A DNA stretch of 64,000 nucleotides from Longitalea arenae (lineage in GTDB: Bacteria > Bacteroidota > Bacteroidia > Chitinophagales > Chitinophagaceae). Where the stretch lies: positions 310,001-374,000 of the forward strand of contig NZ_JAFFJX010000001.1 of NCBI RefSeq assembly GCF_016924755.1, in the 5' to 3' direction. The notes beneath the pieces were generated by a model, which did no database searches, was not told where the DNA came from, and saw nothing but the letters and a program-made list of their open reading frames with translations. The translations under genes were made by a program, and so were the position numbers. Shown here piece after piece: positions 34,737-44,028 of the stretch. The stretch's first letter is position 1. Each line of letters begins with the position of its first letter.

Positions 34737-35010
34737 GCATCGGGAAACAGGGTATGAATTCATTTAATCACAATCCAGGTTCCAAATCACAATATTAGGT
34801 GCTTCTTATATGCCTTAGCTGGTATTATAATCCGGTTTACAGCTAAACAGCCGGTATGCACTGTTTTTTTTGTAACTTATTACCGTTAACCAGCAATCCT
34901 GATTTTTGTGATTTGGAATTTTTTAAAGCTGAAGCTGTGCTATAGATCTGTCATTTGAATTTTGAGCATTGCGTGTTGACACTTTAATTTGTTTTTGTAA
35001 TTGTAAACAT

Positions 35011-36393
35011 ATGAACCCAGAAATGCTTACCCGGAAATTGCAGGGCTTGCGGGACTTTTACGATAGCGGGGCCACCCGAACCCTTGCGTTCCGTAAACAA
35101 CAATTGCAATTGCTGAAAACAGCGATATTAAAGAATGAACAAGCTTTATATGATGCTTTACACAAAGACCTTAAAAAAAGTGTGGAAGAAAGCTGGGTTA
35201 CCGAATTGGGTGTGGTGGTCACAGAAATAAATAATGCGTTGCGCAAACTGGGGCGTTGGATGCAACCTGAAAAGGTAAAAACCAATCTCGTTAACCTGCC
35301 TTCATCCAGTTATATTTTGCGTGAACCGTTGGGGGTTGTGTTCATCATTAGTCCATGGAATTATCCATTTCAGTTGCTTTTTACACCATTGGTAGGGGCA
35401 CTGGCCGCAGGCAATTGTGTTGTATTAAAACCATCGGAACTGGCGCCTGCCACCGCTGAAATAATGCGCCATATTATCAGGGAAATATATTCAGAAGATC
35501 ATGTTTTATATATTGAGGGCGACGGGAGCCAGGTGGTGCCGGCAATGATGAACAATTTCAGGTTTGATCATGTGTTTTATACTGGCAGCACACAGGTTGG
35601 TAAAAGTATTTATCAAATGGCGGCTGCGCAATTGACGCCAGTGACGCTGGAACTGGGAGGTAAAAGTCCCTGCATAGTGGAAAGTGACGCCAATATTAAA
35701 GTGGCAGCACGCCGCATTGCCCTCACTAAATTTTCCAATGCTGGCCAGATGTGCATTGCACCCGATTATATCCTGGTGCATGCCACGATAAAAAATGAAC
35801 TGGTTAAAGCGTTAAAAGATGCCATTAACTCTTTTTATACCAATAACCCCGCAAGCTGCTACAATTACGGGAAAATAATCAATGAGCGTCAGCTTAACCG
35901 GCTTACCGCTTATTTAAGCCAGGGAACGATTGTGTTTGGTGGGCGTTTTGATATCAGCCAATTATATATTGAGCCTACCATCCTGGAAAATGTTTCAACC
36001 GATACTCCACTTATGAAAGAGGAAATTTTTGGCCCGTTATTACCCGTACTCTCTTTTAATACCTTTGATGAAGCAAAAGCCATTATTCAAAACAATCCTG
36101 ATCCTTTGTCGTTTTACATATATACCTCCGATGTAAAAAAGGAAAAGGAATGGTTAGGGTCAGTTGCTTTTGGTAGTGGCTGTGTTAATAATTCAAGCTG
36201 GCATTTTACCAATCATTATTTGCCTTTTGGGGGGCGTGGAAACAGCGGCATAGGAAAGTATCATGGCAAATTCAGTTTTGATCTGTTCAGCAATACAAAG
36301 GCAGTGATGAAAACACCCACCTGGTTTGATCCGGCGATCAAGTATCCGCCATTTAAAGGACGCTTGAACTTGTTTAAATGGATCATAAAATAG
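35011..36393 (+). CDS. Aldehyde dehydrogenase family protein
   Basis: 460 residues from ATG 35011 (an in-frame TTG further up would add a Cys-rich, non-family leader). Catalytic Cys248 is in SNAGQMCIAPDY, Glu214 in TLELGGKSP, Asn117 in SPWNYPFQ and Lys140 in VVLKPSELAP. Length and the C-terminal membrane-near segment (KYPPFKGRLNLFKWIIK) match the class 3 / fatty aldehyde dehydrogenase branch (YwdH/AlkH-like), which oxidises medium- or long-chain aldehydes with NAD(P). The next gene is a glutathione peroxidase, suggesting a lipid-peroxide/aldehyde detoxification pair; that is inference. Confidence 0.95.
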   Translation: MNPEMLTRKLQGLRDFYDSGATRTLAFRKQQLQLLKTAILKNEQALYDALHKDLKKSVEESWVTELGVVVTEINNALRKLGRWMQPEKVKTNLVNLPSSSYILREPLGVVFIISPWNYPFQLLFTPLVGALAAGNCVVLKPSELAPATAEIMRHIIREIYSEDHVLYIEGDGSQVVPAMMNNFRFDHVFYTGSTQVGKSIYQMAAAQLTPVTLELGGKSPCIVESDANIKVAARRIALTKFSNAGQMCIAPDYILVHATIKNELVKALKDAINSFYTNNPASCYNYGKIINERQLNRLTAYLSQGTIVFGGRFDISQLYIEPTILENVSTDTPLMKEEIFGPLLPVLSFNTFDEAKAIIQNNPDPLSFYIYTSDVKKEKEWLGSVAFGSGCVNNSSWHFTNHYLPFGGRGNSGIGKYHGKFSFDLFSNTKAVMKTPTWFDPAIKYPPFKGRLNLFKWIIK

Positions 36394-36459
36394 GACATAT
36401 TGAACAGGCTGGTCAAATTTGTTTATGGCTCGGTACCGATATAGTATTAATTAAAAGTT

Positions 36460-37056
36460 ATGACTGGCAAACAAAGAATATTAAAAGTGGTGTATCCATT
36501 ATGGATCGCTTTTACCAAATTGATAGGTAAGAATATGAAAATTATAACGAATTCTAAGAATGTAGCTCCTGTTGAATCAATTTATGATCTCAGCGTTTCA
36601 TTGAATAATGGCAGTAGCCTGCCCTTGCAGACTTACAAAGGAAAAAAACTATTACTGGTGAATACCGCCAGCGATTGCGGTTATACCAATCAGTACGAGG
36701 ATCTGCAGAAATTGTATCAGCGGTTTAATGATCAGTTGGTGGTGATCGCCTTTCCAGCCAATGATTTCAAAGAGCAGGAAAAAGGCAGCGACGCTGAAAT
36801 TGCTCAATTTTGTAAGGTGAATTTTGGTGTTAGCTTTCCGCTGGCAAAAAAAACGGTGGTGGTTAAATCAAAGGAGCAGAATGAGATATTCAAGTGGCTT
36901 TCCAGTAAATCGAAGAACGGATGGAATGAGCAACCGCCCAGCTGGAATTTTTCAAAATATTTGATCAATGAGCAGGGAATGCTAACCCATTATTTCGATC
37001 CTTCTATATCACCACTGAGTGAGGAAGTTATAGAGGCCGTGAGCAGTAGGCAATAA
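36460..37056 (+). CDS. Glutathione peroxidase family protein
   Basis: 198 residues. A thiol peroxidase with Cys rather than selenocysteine. The tetrad is visible: Cys73 (NTASDCGYTNQY), Gln106 (FPANDFKEQEKGS), Trp162 and Asn163 (PPSWNFSKYL). The N-terminal 25 residues (RILKVVYPLWIAFTKLIGK) form a hydrophobic/amphipathic extension that may tether it to the membrane; Met26 (36535) would give a soluble version. Many such enzymes in bacteria use thioredoxin. It follows the aldehyde dehydrogenase gene by 66 bp. Confidence 0.94.
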   Translation: MTGKQRILKVVYPLWIAFTKLIGKNMKIITNSKNVAPVESIYDLSVSLNNGSSLPLQTYKGKKLLLVNTASDCGYTNQYEDLQKLYQRFNDQLVVIAFPANDFKEQEKGSDAEIAQFCKVNFGVSFPLAKKTVVVKSKEQNEIFKWLSSKSKNGWNEQPPSWNFSKYLINEQGMLTHYFDPSISPLSEEVIEAVSSRQ

Positions 37057-37075
37057 GTGGTTGGCAATGGAAGGC

Positions 37076-37112
37076 GTGCCACATTTCCTGTTTGCTGCAG
37101 TACCTGTGGCAC
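37076..37112. terminator. Hairpin between convergent gpx-type and DUF4870 genes
   Basis: GTGCCACA (37076-37083) pairs with TGTGGCAC (37105-37112) over a 21-base loop, between the two convergent stop codons. Possible bidirectional terminator; no clear T-tract. Confidence 0.45.
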
Positions 37113-37128
37113 ACCATTATGCTTAATG

Positions 37129-37554
37129 TCATTTAATGAATCTTATCGCAAAGGGATACCTGTAAAACTCGCCGTTGTTGGCTTTCAGGCCGGCAACAAC
37201 GGCTAAGATCAGGGCTGCCACGTTAATGGCTAGCAGGATCATTCCAATGCCAAATCCTCCGCCGACCAGGGAAAATGGGCTGCGCATAAAATGTCCAAAC
37301 CCAAAGGCGGTACCAATAACCCCGGCCAGGATAACAAAAGCTATCAAATTTATGATGAGAATAGTCAGCTGAAAATTTAAGGCTTCTTTGCCATAGGGTT
37401 CAATTTCAGGTAACTCATTCTTTTTTATTTGCCAAACAATCAATGGCCCCAGGATATTTCCTAATCCAAAAAATAATCCGGCTAATGCAGAAATGTGGCA
37501 GAGCATTGACCAGGTGCGTATATTTTGTTCGCGGGTGTTCGTATTGGTGTTCAT
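37129..37554 (-). CDS. DUF4870 domain-containing membrane protein
   Basis: 141 residues with a polar N-terminus, then three hydrophobic segments (about 22-42, 66-88, 104-126). The DUF4870 pattern is clear: WSMLCHISALAGLFFGLGNILGPLIVWQIKK then GKEALNFQLTILIINLIAFV. The family is inner-membrane with unknown function. It is last in the dusB - M28 peptidase - DUF4870 minus-strand series. Confidence 0.88.
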   Translation of the reverse strand: MNTNTNTREQNIRTWSMLCHISALAGLFFGLGNILGPLIVWQIKKNELPEIEPYGKEALNFQLTILIINLIAFVILAGVIGTAFGFGHFMRSPFSLVGGGFGIGMILLAINVAALILAVVAGLKANNGEFYRYPFAIRFIK

Positions 37555-37643
37555 GATGGTTGTTTATGGTAGTAAGAGATTAAGAAATGTCACCGATTTT
37601 ACACAAGGATATCTGTCGAATGATAAAGAGAAATATTACATAC

Positions 37644-38627
37644 TTACTGCAAAATGTCTGGCCGGTCTAACAGCGATGCCACTCCCGTGATCATGGTACA
37701 CACCCGGTAATAAAAGCTTTTATTCACTTTGTCGAAGGTATCGCCGGGGCGATGATAATCCGCATGGTCTTCAACGCCAAAATACAGGTAAGGGATCTGG
37801 TTCTGATGAAATGGAAAATGGTCCGATTGGTTCGTCCAGTCGTGCATTCCTGCCTTTTCGCCATCGTGCCCAAATAGAACATTTACCGGGCTGTAGGGCC
37901 GAATACTATCCACATATTTTTTTAAAAACGGATAATGTCTGGTGCCGGAAGCATAGATCTCGTTACTGTCATTGCGGCTTACCATATCCATATTCACATT
38001 TGCCGCCATAGCCGATATTGGAACGGGGGCATGTGTAATAAAATATTTTGAACCCAGTAATCCTTTTTCTTCTGCATCGAAAGCAACAAAAAGTATAGAG
38101 TGTTTGGGCGGATATTGTTTGAAATACCTGGCCATGGCCAGCAGGGCAGCGGTGCCCGACGCATTATCATCGGCACCGTAATAAATATTGCCATTCCTCG
38201 TGCCCAGGTGATCATAATGAGCCGTAATGACGATGTAGTTATTTTCAAATTGATGCCCTTTTATAAGGCCGATAATATTATTTCCCTGGTGGCCATCATT
38301 GCCAACCGGAAAGGATTGCAGATAGGTATTACTGACCTTGCCAATTTGAAGGGAGTCAAACACGTTCACAATGTAGTCACGAGCCAGTTGGTTGCCTGGC
38401 GTTCCTGTTTCACGGCCGGCCATTTTCGCTGAGGATAAATAAGCAAGGTAGTTGATGAGACTGGCGCTGTCGATATTGATCAGCACATTGGCCTTGCCGG
38501 CATTTTTCTTTTTATGCTCGCCGCCGGCAGGGCAACCCGTCAAGACAATAGCGCTGGCAACGGTTACCATGCAGGCAGTGGCAGCCATGGCTAATTTTTT
38601 CACCCAGGATAAGAAAAGGTTTAGCAT
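37644..38627 (-). CDS. M28 family metallopeptidase lipoprotein
   Basis: 327 residues from ATG 38627, giving a lipoprotein signal (MAATACMVTVASAIVLTGC, lipobox LTGC, Cys32). Zn-aminopeptidase motifs: His138/Asp140 (ITAHYDHLG), Asp153 (YGADDNASGTAALL), Glu186-Glu187 (FDAEEKGLLGSKYF), Asp214 (VNMDMVSRND), and His in NQSDHFPFHQ. All five metal ligands of the M28 family appear present. It probably trims peptides in the periplasm or at the cell surface. It starts 26 bp after dusB ends. A longer frame upstream overlaps dusB but lacks a signal peptide. Confidence 0.93.
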   Translation of the reverse strand: MLNLFLSWVKKLAMAATACMVTVASAIVLTGCPAGGEHKKKNAGKANVLINIDSASLINYLAYLSSAKMAGRETGTPGNQLARDYIVNVFDSLQIGKVSNTYLQSFPVGNDGHQGNNIIGLIKGHQFENNYIVITAHYDHLGTRNGNIYYGADDNASGTAALLAMARYFKQYPPKHSILFVAFDAEEKGLLGSKYFITHAPVPISAMAANVNMDMVSRNDSNEIYASGTRHYPFLKKYVDSIRPYSPVNVLFGHDGEKAGMHDWTNQSDHFPFHQNQIPYLYFGVEDHADYHRPGDTFDKVNKSFYYRVCTMITGVASLLDRPDILQ

Positions 38628-38652
38628 ATATGCTGAATTATATAGTACATGC

Positions 38653-39693
38653 TTAACAGGCGCAGGCAGGCAACTGGTCTTCCGATAAAGGTATGACCTG
38701 TCTTTCGGGAGTAAGACCGGCAAATTTCTCTTTCACTTCGTTCAGGATCTCATCAACTTCCCGCAATGTTTTCACGGTTACGAGCCGGGTACGGTATTCT
38801 TTAACATGGGATAATCCCTTCAGATAATTGGAATAATGTCGCCGCATTTCAAGAATACCGAGTACCTCACCCTTCCATTCAACCGATTTATGGGCATGGG
38901 TACGGCAAACTTCCACGCGCTCCTCCACAGTAGGAAGCTCCAGGAGGGTGCCGGTTTGCAAAAAATGTTTGATCTCCCGGAAGATCCACGGATAACCAAT
39001 GGCTGCCCGCCCGATCATAACACCATCTACACCATAGCGGTTCTTGTAATCGAGCGCTTTTTGCGGAGAATCGATATCTCCATTACCAAATATGGGTATA
39101 TGAATGCGAGGATTATTTTTTACAGCAGCGATCAGGGCCCAATCCGCTTCTCCTTTATACAACTGAGCGCGGGTGCGGCCATGAATGGTGAGGGCTTTTA
39201 TTCCTGCGTCCTGCAGGCGTTCGGCCACTTCTTCAATGTTTTTGCTGTTATCGTCCCAGCCCAGCCGCGTTTTTACCGTTACCGGCAGCGTAGTTGATCT
39301 TACCACAGCAGTTGTTAACCGCACCATGGCATCAATGTCTTTGAGAACGGCAGCGCCGGCGCCCTTGCTCACCACCTTTTTTACCGGGCAGCCGAAATTG
39401 ATATCTACCAGATCGGGTTGAACGGTATCTACAATCTTAGCACTCAGGGCCATAGCTTCTTCATCGCCGCCAAAGATCTGGATACCAAAGGGCCGTTCAA
39501 ATTCGTTGAAGTCAAGTTTTTGTTTGCTTTTGATAGCATCACGGATCAATCCTTCGCTGGAAATGAATTCGCTGTACATCAGATCGGCGCCGTTCTGTTT
39601 ACAAACAAAACGGAATGGTGGGTCGCTAACATCCTCCATGGGTGCCAGAAGCAGTGGGAAATCGGGAAGCGAGATGTTAGCGATTTGAACCAT
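38653..39693 (-). CDS. dusB: tRNA-dihydrouridine synthase DusB
   Basis: 346 residues from ATG 39693; an in-frame TTG at 39708 is less likely. An FMN-dependent reductase that makes dihydrouridine in tRNA. Signatures: PLLLAPMEDVSDPPFR at the start of the TIM barrel, catalytic Cys102 in DINFGCPVKKVV, KTRLGWDD, ALTIHGRTRAQLYKG, IFGNGDID and GVMIGRAAIGYPWIF. The C-terminal helical RNA-binding part is complete (MRRHYSNYLKGL). First gene of the minus-strand series with the M28 peptidase. Confidence 0.95.
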   Translation of the reverse strand: MVQIANISLPDFPLLLAPMEDVSDPPFRFVCKQNGADLMYSEFISSEGLIRDAIKSKQKLDFNEFERPFGIQIFGGDEEAMALSAKIVDTVQPDLVDINFGCPVKKVVSKGAGAAVLKDIDAMVRLTTAVVRSTTLPVTVKTRLGWDDNSKNIEEVAERLQDAGIKALTIHGRTRAQLYKGEADWALIAAVKNNPRIHIPIFGNGDIDSPQKALDYKNRYGVDGVMIGRAAIGYPWIFREIKHFLQTGTLLELPTVEERVEVCRTHAHKSVEWKGEVLGILEMRRHYSNYLKGLSHVKEYRTRLVTVKTLREVDEILNEVKEKFAGLTPERQVIPLSEDQLPACAC

Positions 39694-39879
39694 GATCGTT
39701 TTTGTCAAATATTTGAAGTCTGCCTGTAACAGACTGGTTTATAATTTAAAACCAGATCACAGCGTTTATAATACGCTGTTCTGGTCAATGCTTTGCGCAT
39801 CATTTATCCTTATCTTGCAACTTTTACAAGGATTTGCGCGGCAGCAAATTTACACACTAATCTTTGTTTATACCAGCCT

Positions 39880-40800
39880 ATGAGAGGTCATTTACGTATA
39901 AAATCACCCCTGTCACAATTGGGATTGTTCCTCGGGATCTTTGGTTTGGCGTACATTTTAATCGGGGTAATATCCCTGATCATTTACCAGGCCAGTGGTA
40001 TCAGTGTTACTTCCCTGGAAAACGTAAACTGGAAGGACCCTCACATTATGAGCGTTACCAAATGGGTGCAGGCCATTTCCTCGATCCTGTTGTTCGTGCT
40101 TCCTGCATTTTTATACGCAAGAATTACATTTACAGGGAATTACGGTCATTTCCTGGGCCTCAGGAAGGCCGAAAAGGCAAACATGTACATCCTGGCCGTC
40201 GTGGCTATTTTGCTGGCCATGCCTTTTGTATTCTGGTTAGGTAAACTCAATGAAGCCATTCCTTTACCAGAGTCGTTGACCCGACTGGAGCAGCAGGCTG
40301 CCATGCAAATGGCCGCTTTTCTGAAGGTGAACAGTACCGTCGATATCCTGGTAAATGTATTTATCATCGCCTTGTTGCCGGCGATTGGGGAAGAATTGTG
40401 TTTCAGGGGCGCACTGCAACGGATACTGATCCATGCCACCCGCAATGCCTGGGTTGGAATTATCATAACAGCCGTATTATTTTCGTCGCTTCATATGCAG
40501 TTCATGGGATTTTTGCCAAGGATGTTCCTCGGCATCCTTCTGGGCGCATTTTACTGGTACAGTGGCAGTATTTATACAAGTATGATCGCTCATTTCGTAA
40601 ATAATGCGGTGCAGGTGATAGCGGCTTCCTATGCGCCGAAGTATATTGACAAAAATCCTGAAACGCCGGTTCTGGCAGCTATTGTGAGTGGCATTGTTGT
40701 TTGGGCCATCCTTTGGTATTTTCAAAAACAATCTACAGTTACTTATTCCAAAGAGTATAATATCGATGAGCTGACGCCTACCAATCAGTTCATGGCTTAA
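39880..40800 (+). CDS. CPBP family intramembrane glutamic endopeptidase
   Basis: 306 residues from ATG 39880. Multi-spanning membrane protein with the Abi/CAAX-protease motifs: Glu171-Glu172-x3-Arg176 in GEELCFRG, His205 in FSSLHMQFMGFLPRMFLGIL and His238-x2-Asn in AHFVNN. The family cleaves within the membrane or acts in prenyl-protein processing and bacteriocin immunity. It precedes cdsA by 20 bp, so it is probably part of the phospholipid operon; the link is positional. Confidence 0.92.
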   Translation: MRGHLRIKSPLSQLGLFLGIFGLAYILIGVISLIIYQASGISVTSLENVNWKDPHIMSVTKWVQAISSILLFVLPAFLYARITFTGNYGHFLGLRKAEKANMYILAVVAILLAMPFVFWLGKLNEAIPLPESLTRLEQQAAMQMAAFLKVNSTVDILVNVFIIALLPAIGEELCFRGALQRILIHATRNAWVGIIITAVLFSSLHMQFMGFLPRMFLGILLGAFYWYSGSIYTSMIAHFVNNAVQVIAASYAPKYIDKNPETPVLAAIVSGIVVWAILWYFQKQSTVTYSKEYNIDELTPTNQFMA

Positions 40801-40820
40801 AAAACTATTTGCTTTCGCCT

Positions 40821-41717
40821 ATGGCGCTCAATGTAAACACATTAAAGACCCGGTCGCTTACTGCAGTAGTATTCGTGGCAGTGATGCTTTTAGGCTTATT
40901 ATGGAACCACTGGAGTTTTTTTATATTATTCAGCATTATTCATTTTGGTTGCTGGACGGAGTTCCAGAAACTGGTAGGATCAATTGATCCTGACTATACG
41001 ACAATTACGCCTTTTCATAAATATGGCGTGAAATTGGCAGGCTGGTGCATCATGTTGTATTTCACCAATGACCGGTTTCAGCTTTTCGGAATTCCATTGC
41101 ATGAAATAGGCTGGTTCCTTGGTTTATTGTTCATTTTCATTCTGCCCATCATTGAATTATTATTTGCGCGGGAAATAAAACCCAGGAACATCGGTTATTC
41201 GGCCATAGGTTTGCTGTATATTTCTTTATCCTGGGGTTTAATGATGGACCTTCGCACATCATTTATCCCGCCCGATAAGGATAATATCCTCTTGTCGCTC
41301 GACAATTGGGGAAAAGTGATCCCCTGCGGCCTTATTTTCTCCATCTGGATAAACGATACCATGGCCTACATTGTAGGTTCATTAATAGGCAAAACACCCT
41401 TTTCAAAGATATCGCCCAAGAAAACCTGGGAAGGAACTGTAGGTGGTGCTATACTATGCGTGGTGGTGATTGCGTTACTGGGTTACTTTGTTCCACCTGC
41501 CAATGGCTATTTTGTAATACACTGGATTGCCATTGCCGCTATTGCTGCTATCGTGGGTACGGTTGGGGATCTGGCGGAAAGCAAGTTGAAACGGATGGCC
41601 AATGTGAAAGACAGTGGGCATATAATGCCGGGGCACGGCGGGTTTTTAGACCGGTTCGACTCATTACTGTTAGCAATTCCATTTGTTTGGTTATATATTC
41701 AACTGGTACTCAAATGA
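40821..41717 (+). CDS. cdsA: Phosphatidate cytidylyltransferase
   Basis: 298 residues from ATG 40821 (an in-frame TTG lies four codons upstream). It makes CDP-diacylglycerol from phosphatidate and CTP at the inner membrane. About eight hydrophobic segments are followed by the CdsA signature near the C-terminus: SPKKTWEGTVGG, then GTVGDLAESKLKRMANVKDS and HIMPGHGGFLDRFDSL. Its stop overlaps the next start by 4 bp (ATGA at 41714), which indicates translational coupling. Confidence 0.96.
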   Translation: MALNVNTLKTRSLTAVVFVAVMLLGLLWNHWSFFILFSIIHFGCWTEFQKLVGSIDPDYTTITPFHKYGVKLAGWCIMLYFTNDRFQLFGIPLHEIGWFLGLLFIFILPIIELLFAREIKPRNIGYSAIGLLYISLSWGLMMDLRTSFIPPDKDNILLSLDNWGKVIPCGLIFSIWINDTMAYIVGSLIGKTPFSKISPKKTWEGTVGGAILCVVVIALLGYFVPPANGYFVIHWIAIAAIAAIVGTVGDLAESKLKRMANVKDSGHIMPGHGGFLDRFDSLLLAIPFVWLYIQLVLK

Positions 41718-42349
41718 AACACCAACTACTGATCATTATCCTGTTAACCACCCTGTTAAGCTGTACCGCCGCACCTGATGACAAACCGGTGCCCATGCTG
41801 GCATTTAATGCCGGTATGATCAGCAAGAAATTATACAAAGGCCAGATACAAGCGGGTAAGCGATGGAAAGATAAAAGGGGCGAGAACATCGTGATACTCA
41901 CCCAAACCGGCGTTTACTGGTCGAGTGTGCATGACGCTACCCGCGGGGCGCGTTTATATGCATATCATTTTGTAAAAACGGCCGACAATTCTTTCACCGA
42001 AGTATGGAAGATCAGCGAAGTGGTGAATGAATGCGCCTGGGATGTGCGGTGTAATTTTTTCAACAATTCTTTAACCGTGACGGATCTCGATGGCGATGAC
42101 ATTGCGGAAGTAGGCTTTGCCCTCGCAAAGGGCTGCAGATCGGAACCGGGCCCGGATGAAAAGAAACTGGTGTTTTATGAAGGAAAAGAGCTTTACCTGA
42201 TAAAAGGAACCACAACAGTGGTAAAAGGATCGCAACAACTGGGCGGCGAAAAAGAAGTGGAAAAGAAGTTTGACGATGCGCCGGAAGCTTTCCGGGAATT
42301 TGCCAACAAACAATGGAATAAATTTGGCGTTGCCCATACCGCCAAATAA
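41714..42349 (+). CDS. Putative lipoprotein between cdsA and psd
   Basis: 211 residues from ATG 41714, overlapping the cdsA stop by 4 bp. Lipoprotein signal MKHQLLIIILLTTLLSC, lipobox LLSC, Cys17. The body is beta-rich, with a calcium-loop-like DLDGDDIAEVGFAL, and FVKTADNSFTEVWKISEV and GENIVILTQTGVYWS. It resembles a Bacteroidota family annotated M949_RS01915-type (surface polysaccharide biosynthesis), which I recall only loosely. Coupled translation with cdsA and psd 56 bp downstream suggest a link to membrane lipids, but no function can be assigned. Confidence 0.8.
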   Translation: MKHQLLIIILLTTLLSCTAAPDDKPVPMLAFNAGMISKKLYKGQIQAGKRWKDKRGENIVILTQTGVYWSSVHDATRGARLYAYHFVKTADNSFTEVWKISEVVNECAWDVRCNFFNNSLTVTDLDGDDIAEVGFALAKGCRSEPGPDEKKLVFYEGKELYLIKGTTTVVKGSQQLGGEKEVEKKFDDAPEAFREFANKQWNKFGVAHTAK

Positions 42350-42404
42350 AGAAATAAGCTTGGTGCGATACTATTTTGTAATTTTAACCCCTCAAAATTT
42401 TTAA

Positions 42405-43061
42405 ATGACCATTCATAGAGAAGGCTACAGGAGTATATTGATCAGCGCGATATTGTTTGCGGTAATAAACCTGGCATCATTTTCATTCATCAGCGCCTAC
42501 TTTGCCTGGATCAGCTGGCTGATATTTATTGTTACGTTGGGCTTGTTGTTGTTCATGATCTCTTTTTTCCGGGTTCCCCGCCGCAAGTTGATGCTGGGCA
42601 GCAACCTGATCATTGCTCCTGCCGATGGCAAGGTAGTGGTTATTGAAGAAGTATATGATGAAGAGTATTTCAAGGATAAAAGATTGCAGGTTTCTATATT
42701 TATGAGTCCGGCAAACGTGCACCAGAACCGTAACCCGGTTACCGGTGAAGTGGTTTATAACCAGTATCATAAAGGCAAATACCTGGTTGCATGGCATCCT
42801 AAATCATCAACCGAAAATGAGCGGCACTCTGTGGTGATCCGCCATCCGAAAGGCGAGATCCTCGTAAAACAGATTGCCGGCGCACTGGCCAAACGTATTG
42901 TAAACTATCTGAGCGTAGGACAAAAGGTTGAACAATGTGGTGAATTGGGATTCATTAAATTCGGCAGCCGCGTAGACCTGTTGCTACCGCTGGATGCCAA
43001 GATCAGTGTAAAGTTGAACGAAGTGGTGAAAGGCGGTGTAACCGTACTCGGCTCATTATAA
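42405..43061 (+). CDS. psd: Phosphatidylserine decarboxylase family protein (short type)
   Basis: 218 residues. It converts phosphatidylserine to phosphatidylethanolamine with a pyruvoyl group made by self-cleavage. Two N-terminal hydrophobic segments (about 10-30, 35-54) anchor it. Then come APADGKVVVIEEVYDE, FMSPANVHQNRNP (key His), NERHSVVIRHPKGEILVKQIAG and the cleavage motif FGSR, with Ser188 as the predicted pyruvoyl precursor. It is the short form typical of many Bacteria. It ends the CPBP-cdsA-lipoprotein-psd run. Confidence 0.95.
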   Translation: MTIHREGYRSILISAILFAVINLASFSFISAYFAWISWLIFIVTLGLLLFMISFFRVPRRKLMLGSNLIIAPADGKVVVIEEVYDEEYFKDKRLQVSIFMSPANVHQNRNPVTGEVVYNQYHKGKYLVAWHPKSSTENERHSVVIRHPKGEILVKQIAGALAKRIVNYLSVGQKVEQCGELGFIKFGSRVDLLLPLDAKISVKLNEVVKGGVTVLGSL

Positions 43062-43135
43062 CGTGAGGTGCCGGCCAGCCGAGCTGGCAAACGGGCAACC
43101 GATACGGGCGCAATCAGTAACACAAAATATTAAAC

Positions 43136-43166
43136 AAGGTGAGCTTCTTATCAAGGCTCACCTTTT
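43136..43166. terminator. Terminator hairpin between psd and the convergent HAD gene
   Basis: AAGGTGAGC (43136-43144) pairs with GCTCACCTT (43156-43164) over an 11-base loop, followed by TT. It serves psd and possibly the convergent yjjG-type gene. Confidence 0.7.
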
Positions 43167-43206
43167 CATTTATAGTGTGCCAGCTTTACCGGTGGCAAAT
43201 TTCATC

Positions 43207-43902
43207 TTAAAATATATTCTCCAGCTCTTTCAGTGAATAAACCGTATAGGTGGGCTGTATGGAAGGGGCAATGTTCAAATGATTCATGTACACCTGGTCG
43301 ATGCCGGCGTTAATGGCGCCCTGGATATCTACTTCTACATTATCACCGATCATGATGCTTGTTTCGGGTAATGCTTTTGTTTTTTCAAATGCATAATGGA
43401 ATATTTCTTTGTTCGGTTTTATATAACTGCTTCCTTCTGATGTGATCACTTCGCCGAAAAAGCTGTGGATACCCGCATTTCTTAATTTGTAATGCTGTGT
43501 TTGTTCAAACCCGTTAGTGATGAGGTGCAGCTTATATCCCTTACCGGTTAAATATGTTAATATTTCTACAGTGTGCGGAAACAATGTTTTGCGCGTGGGT
43601 AAAAGGTCGAGGAAACGTTTTGCCATATCCATGGCCAGGTTCTGGTCGCCTATTTTAAAATCGAGCAGGGTGAGCCACATACGCTTCCAGCGCAGGTCGT
43701 CTATTTTGATAAATCCTTTTCTGAACCGGTCCCACAGTTTTTCATTGTGCAGAAAATAACCTTTGTAGAACAATTCGAAGCTATGAACACCTTTTGAGGA
43801 CAGGTCATAGGAGTGATAGAGGTCTTCAAGGGTTTGGCGACTATTGGTTTCGAAATCCCACAAAGTATGGTCGAGGTCAAAAAAGATGTGCTGGTACTTC
43901 AT
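43207..43902 (-). CDS. YjjG family HAD-type nucleotide phosphatase
   Basis: 231 residues of the HAD superfamily: motif I FFDLDHTLWDFETNS (nucleophile Asp10), motif II Thr in LHLITNGFEQTQ, motif III Lys in EGSSYIKPNKEIF and motif IV MIGDNVEVDIQGAINAG. The TLWDFETNSR segment and length fit YjjG, a house-cleaning 5'-nucleotidase acting on non-canonical pyrimidine nucleotides. Cytoplasmic, monocistronic, divergent from the SDR gene. Confidence 0.93.
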   Translation of the reverse strand: MKYQHIFFDLDHTLWDFETNSRQTLEDLYHSYDLSSKGVHSFELFYKGYFLHNEKLWDRFRKGFIKIDDLRWKRMWLTLLDFKIGDQNLAMDMAKRFLDLLPTRKTLFPHTVEILTYLTGKGYKLHLITNGFEQTQHYKLRNAGIHSFFGEVITSEGSSYIKPNKEIFHYAFEKTKALPETSIMIGDNVEVDIQGAINAGIDQVYMNHLNIAPSIQPTYTVYSLKELENIF

Positions 43903-44028
43903 GACGCAAGTTACGAAATCGTGTCGTTTTCACCTGATGCAGCAGACCGCTCTATACATCTGGCAAACGCTCTATGTACCAGCTAATAGTGCTTTGTGCT
44001 GACCTGTTTTGTAATTAATTTAGCAATT

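Noticed and set aside
38628-38723. N-terminal extension of the M28 peptidase
   Set aside because: It overlaps dusB and would place the lipobox signal internally; start set at 38627.
41306-41713. Long open extension upstream of the cdsA-psd lipoprotein
   Set aside because: It overlaps cdsA in another frame and would bury the lipoprotein signal peptide; start set at 41714.
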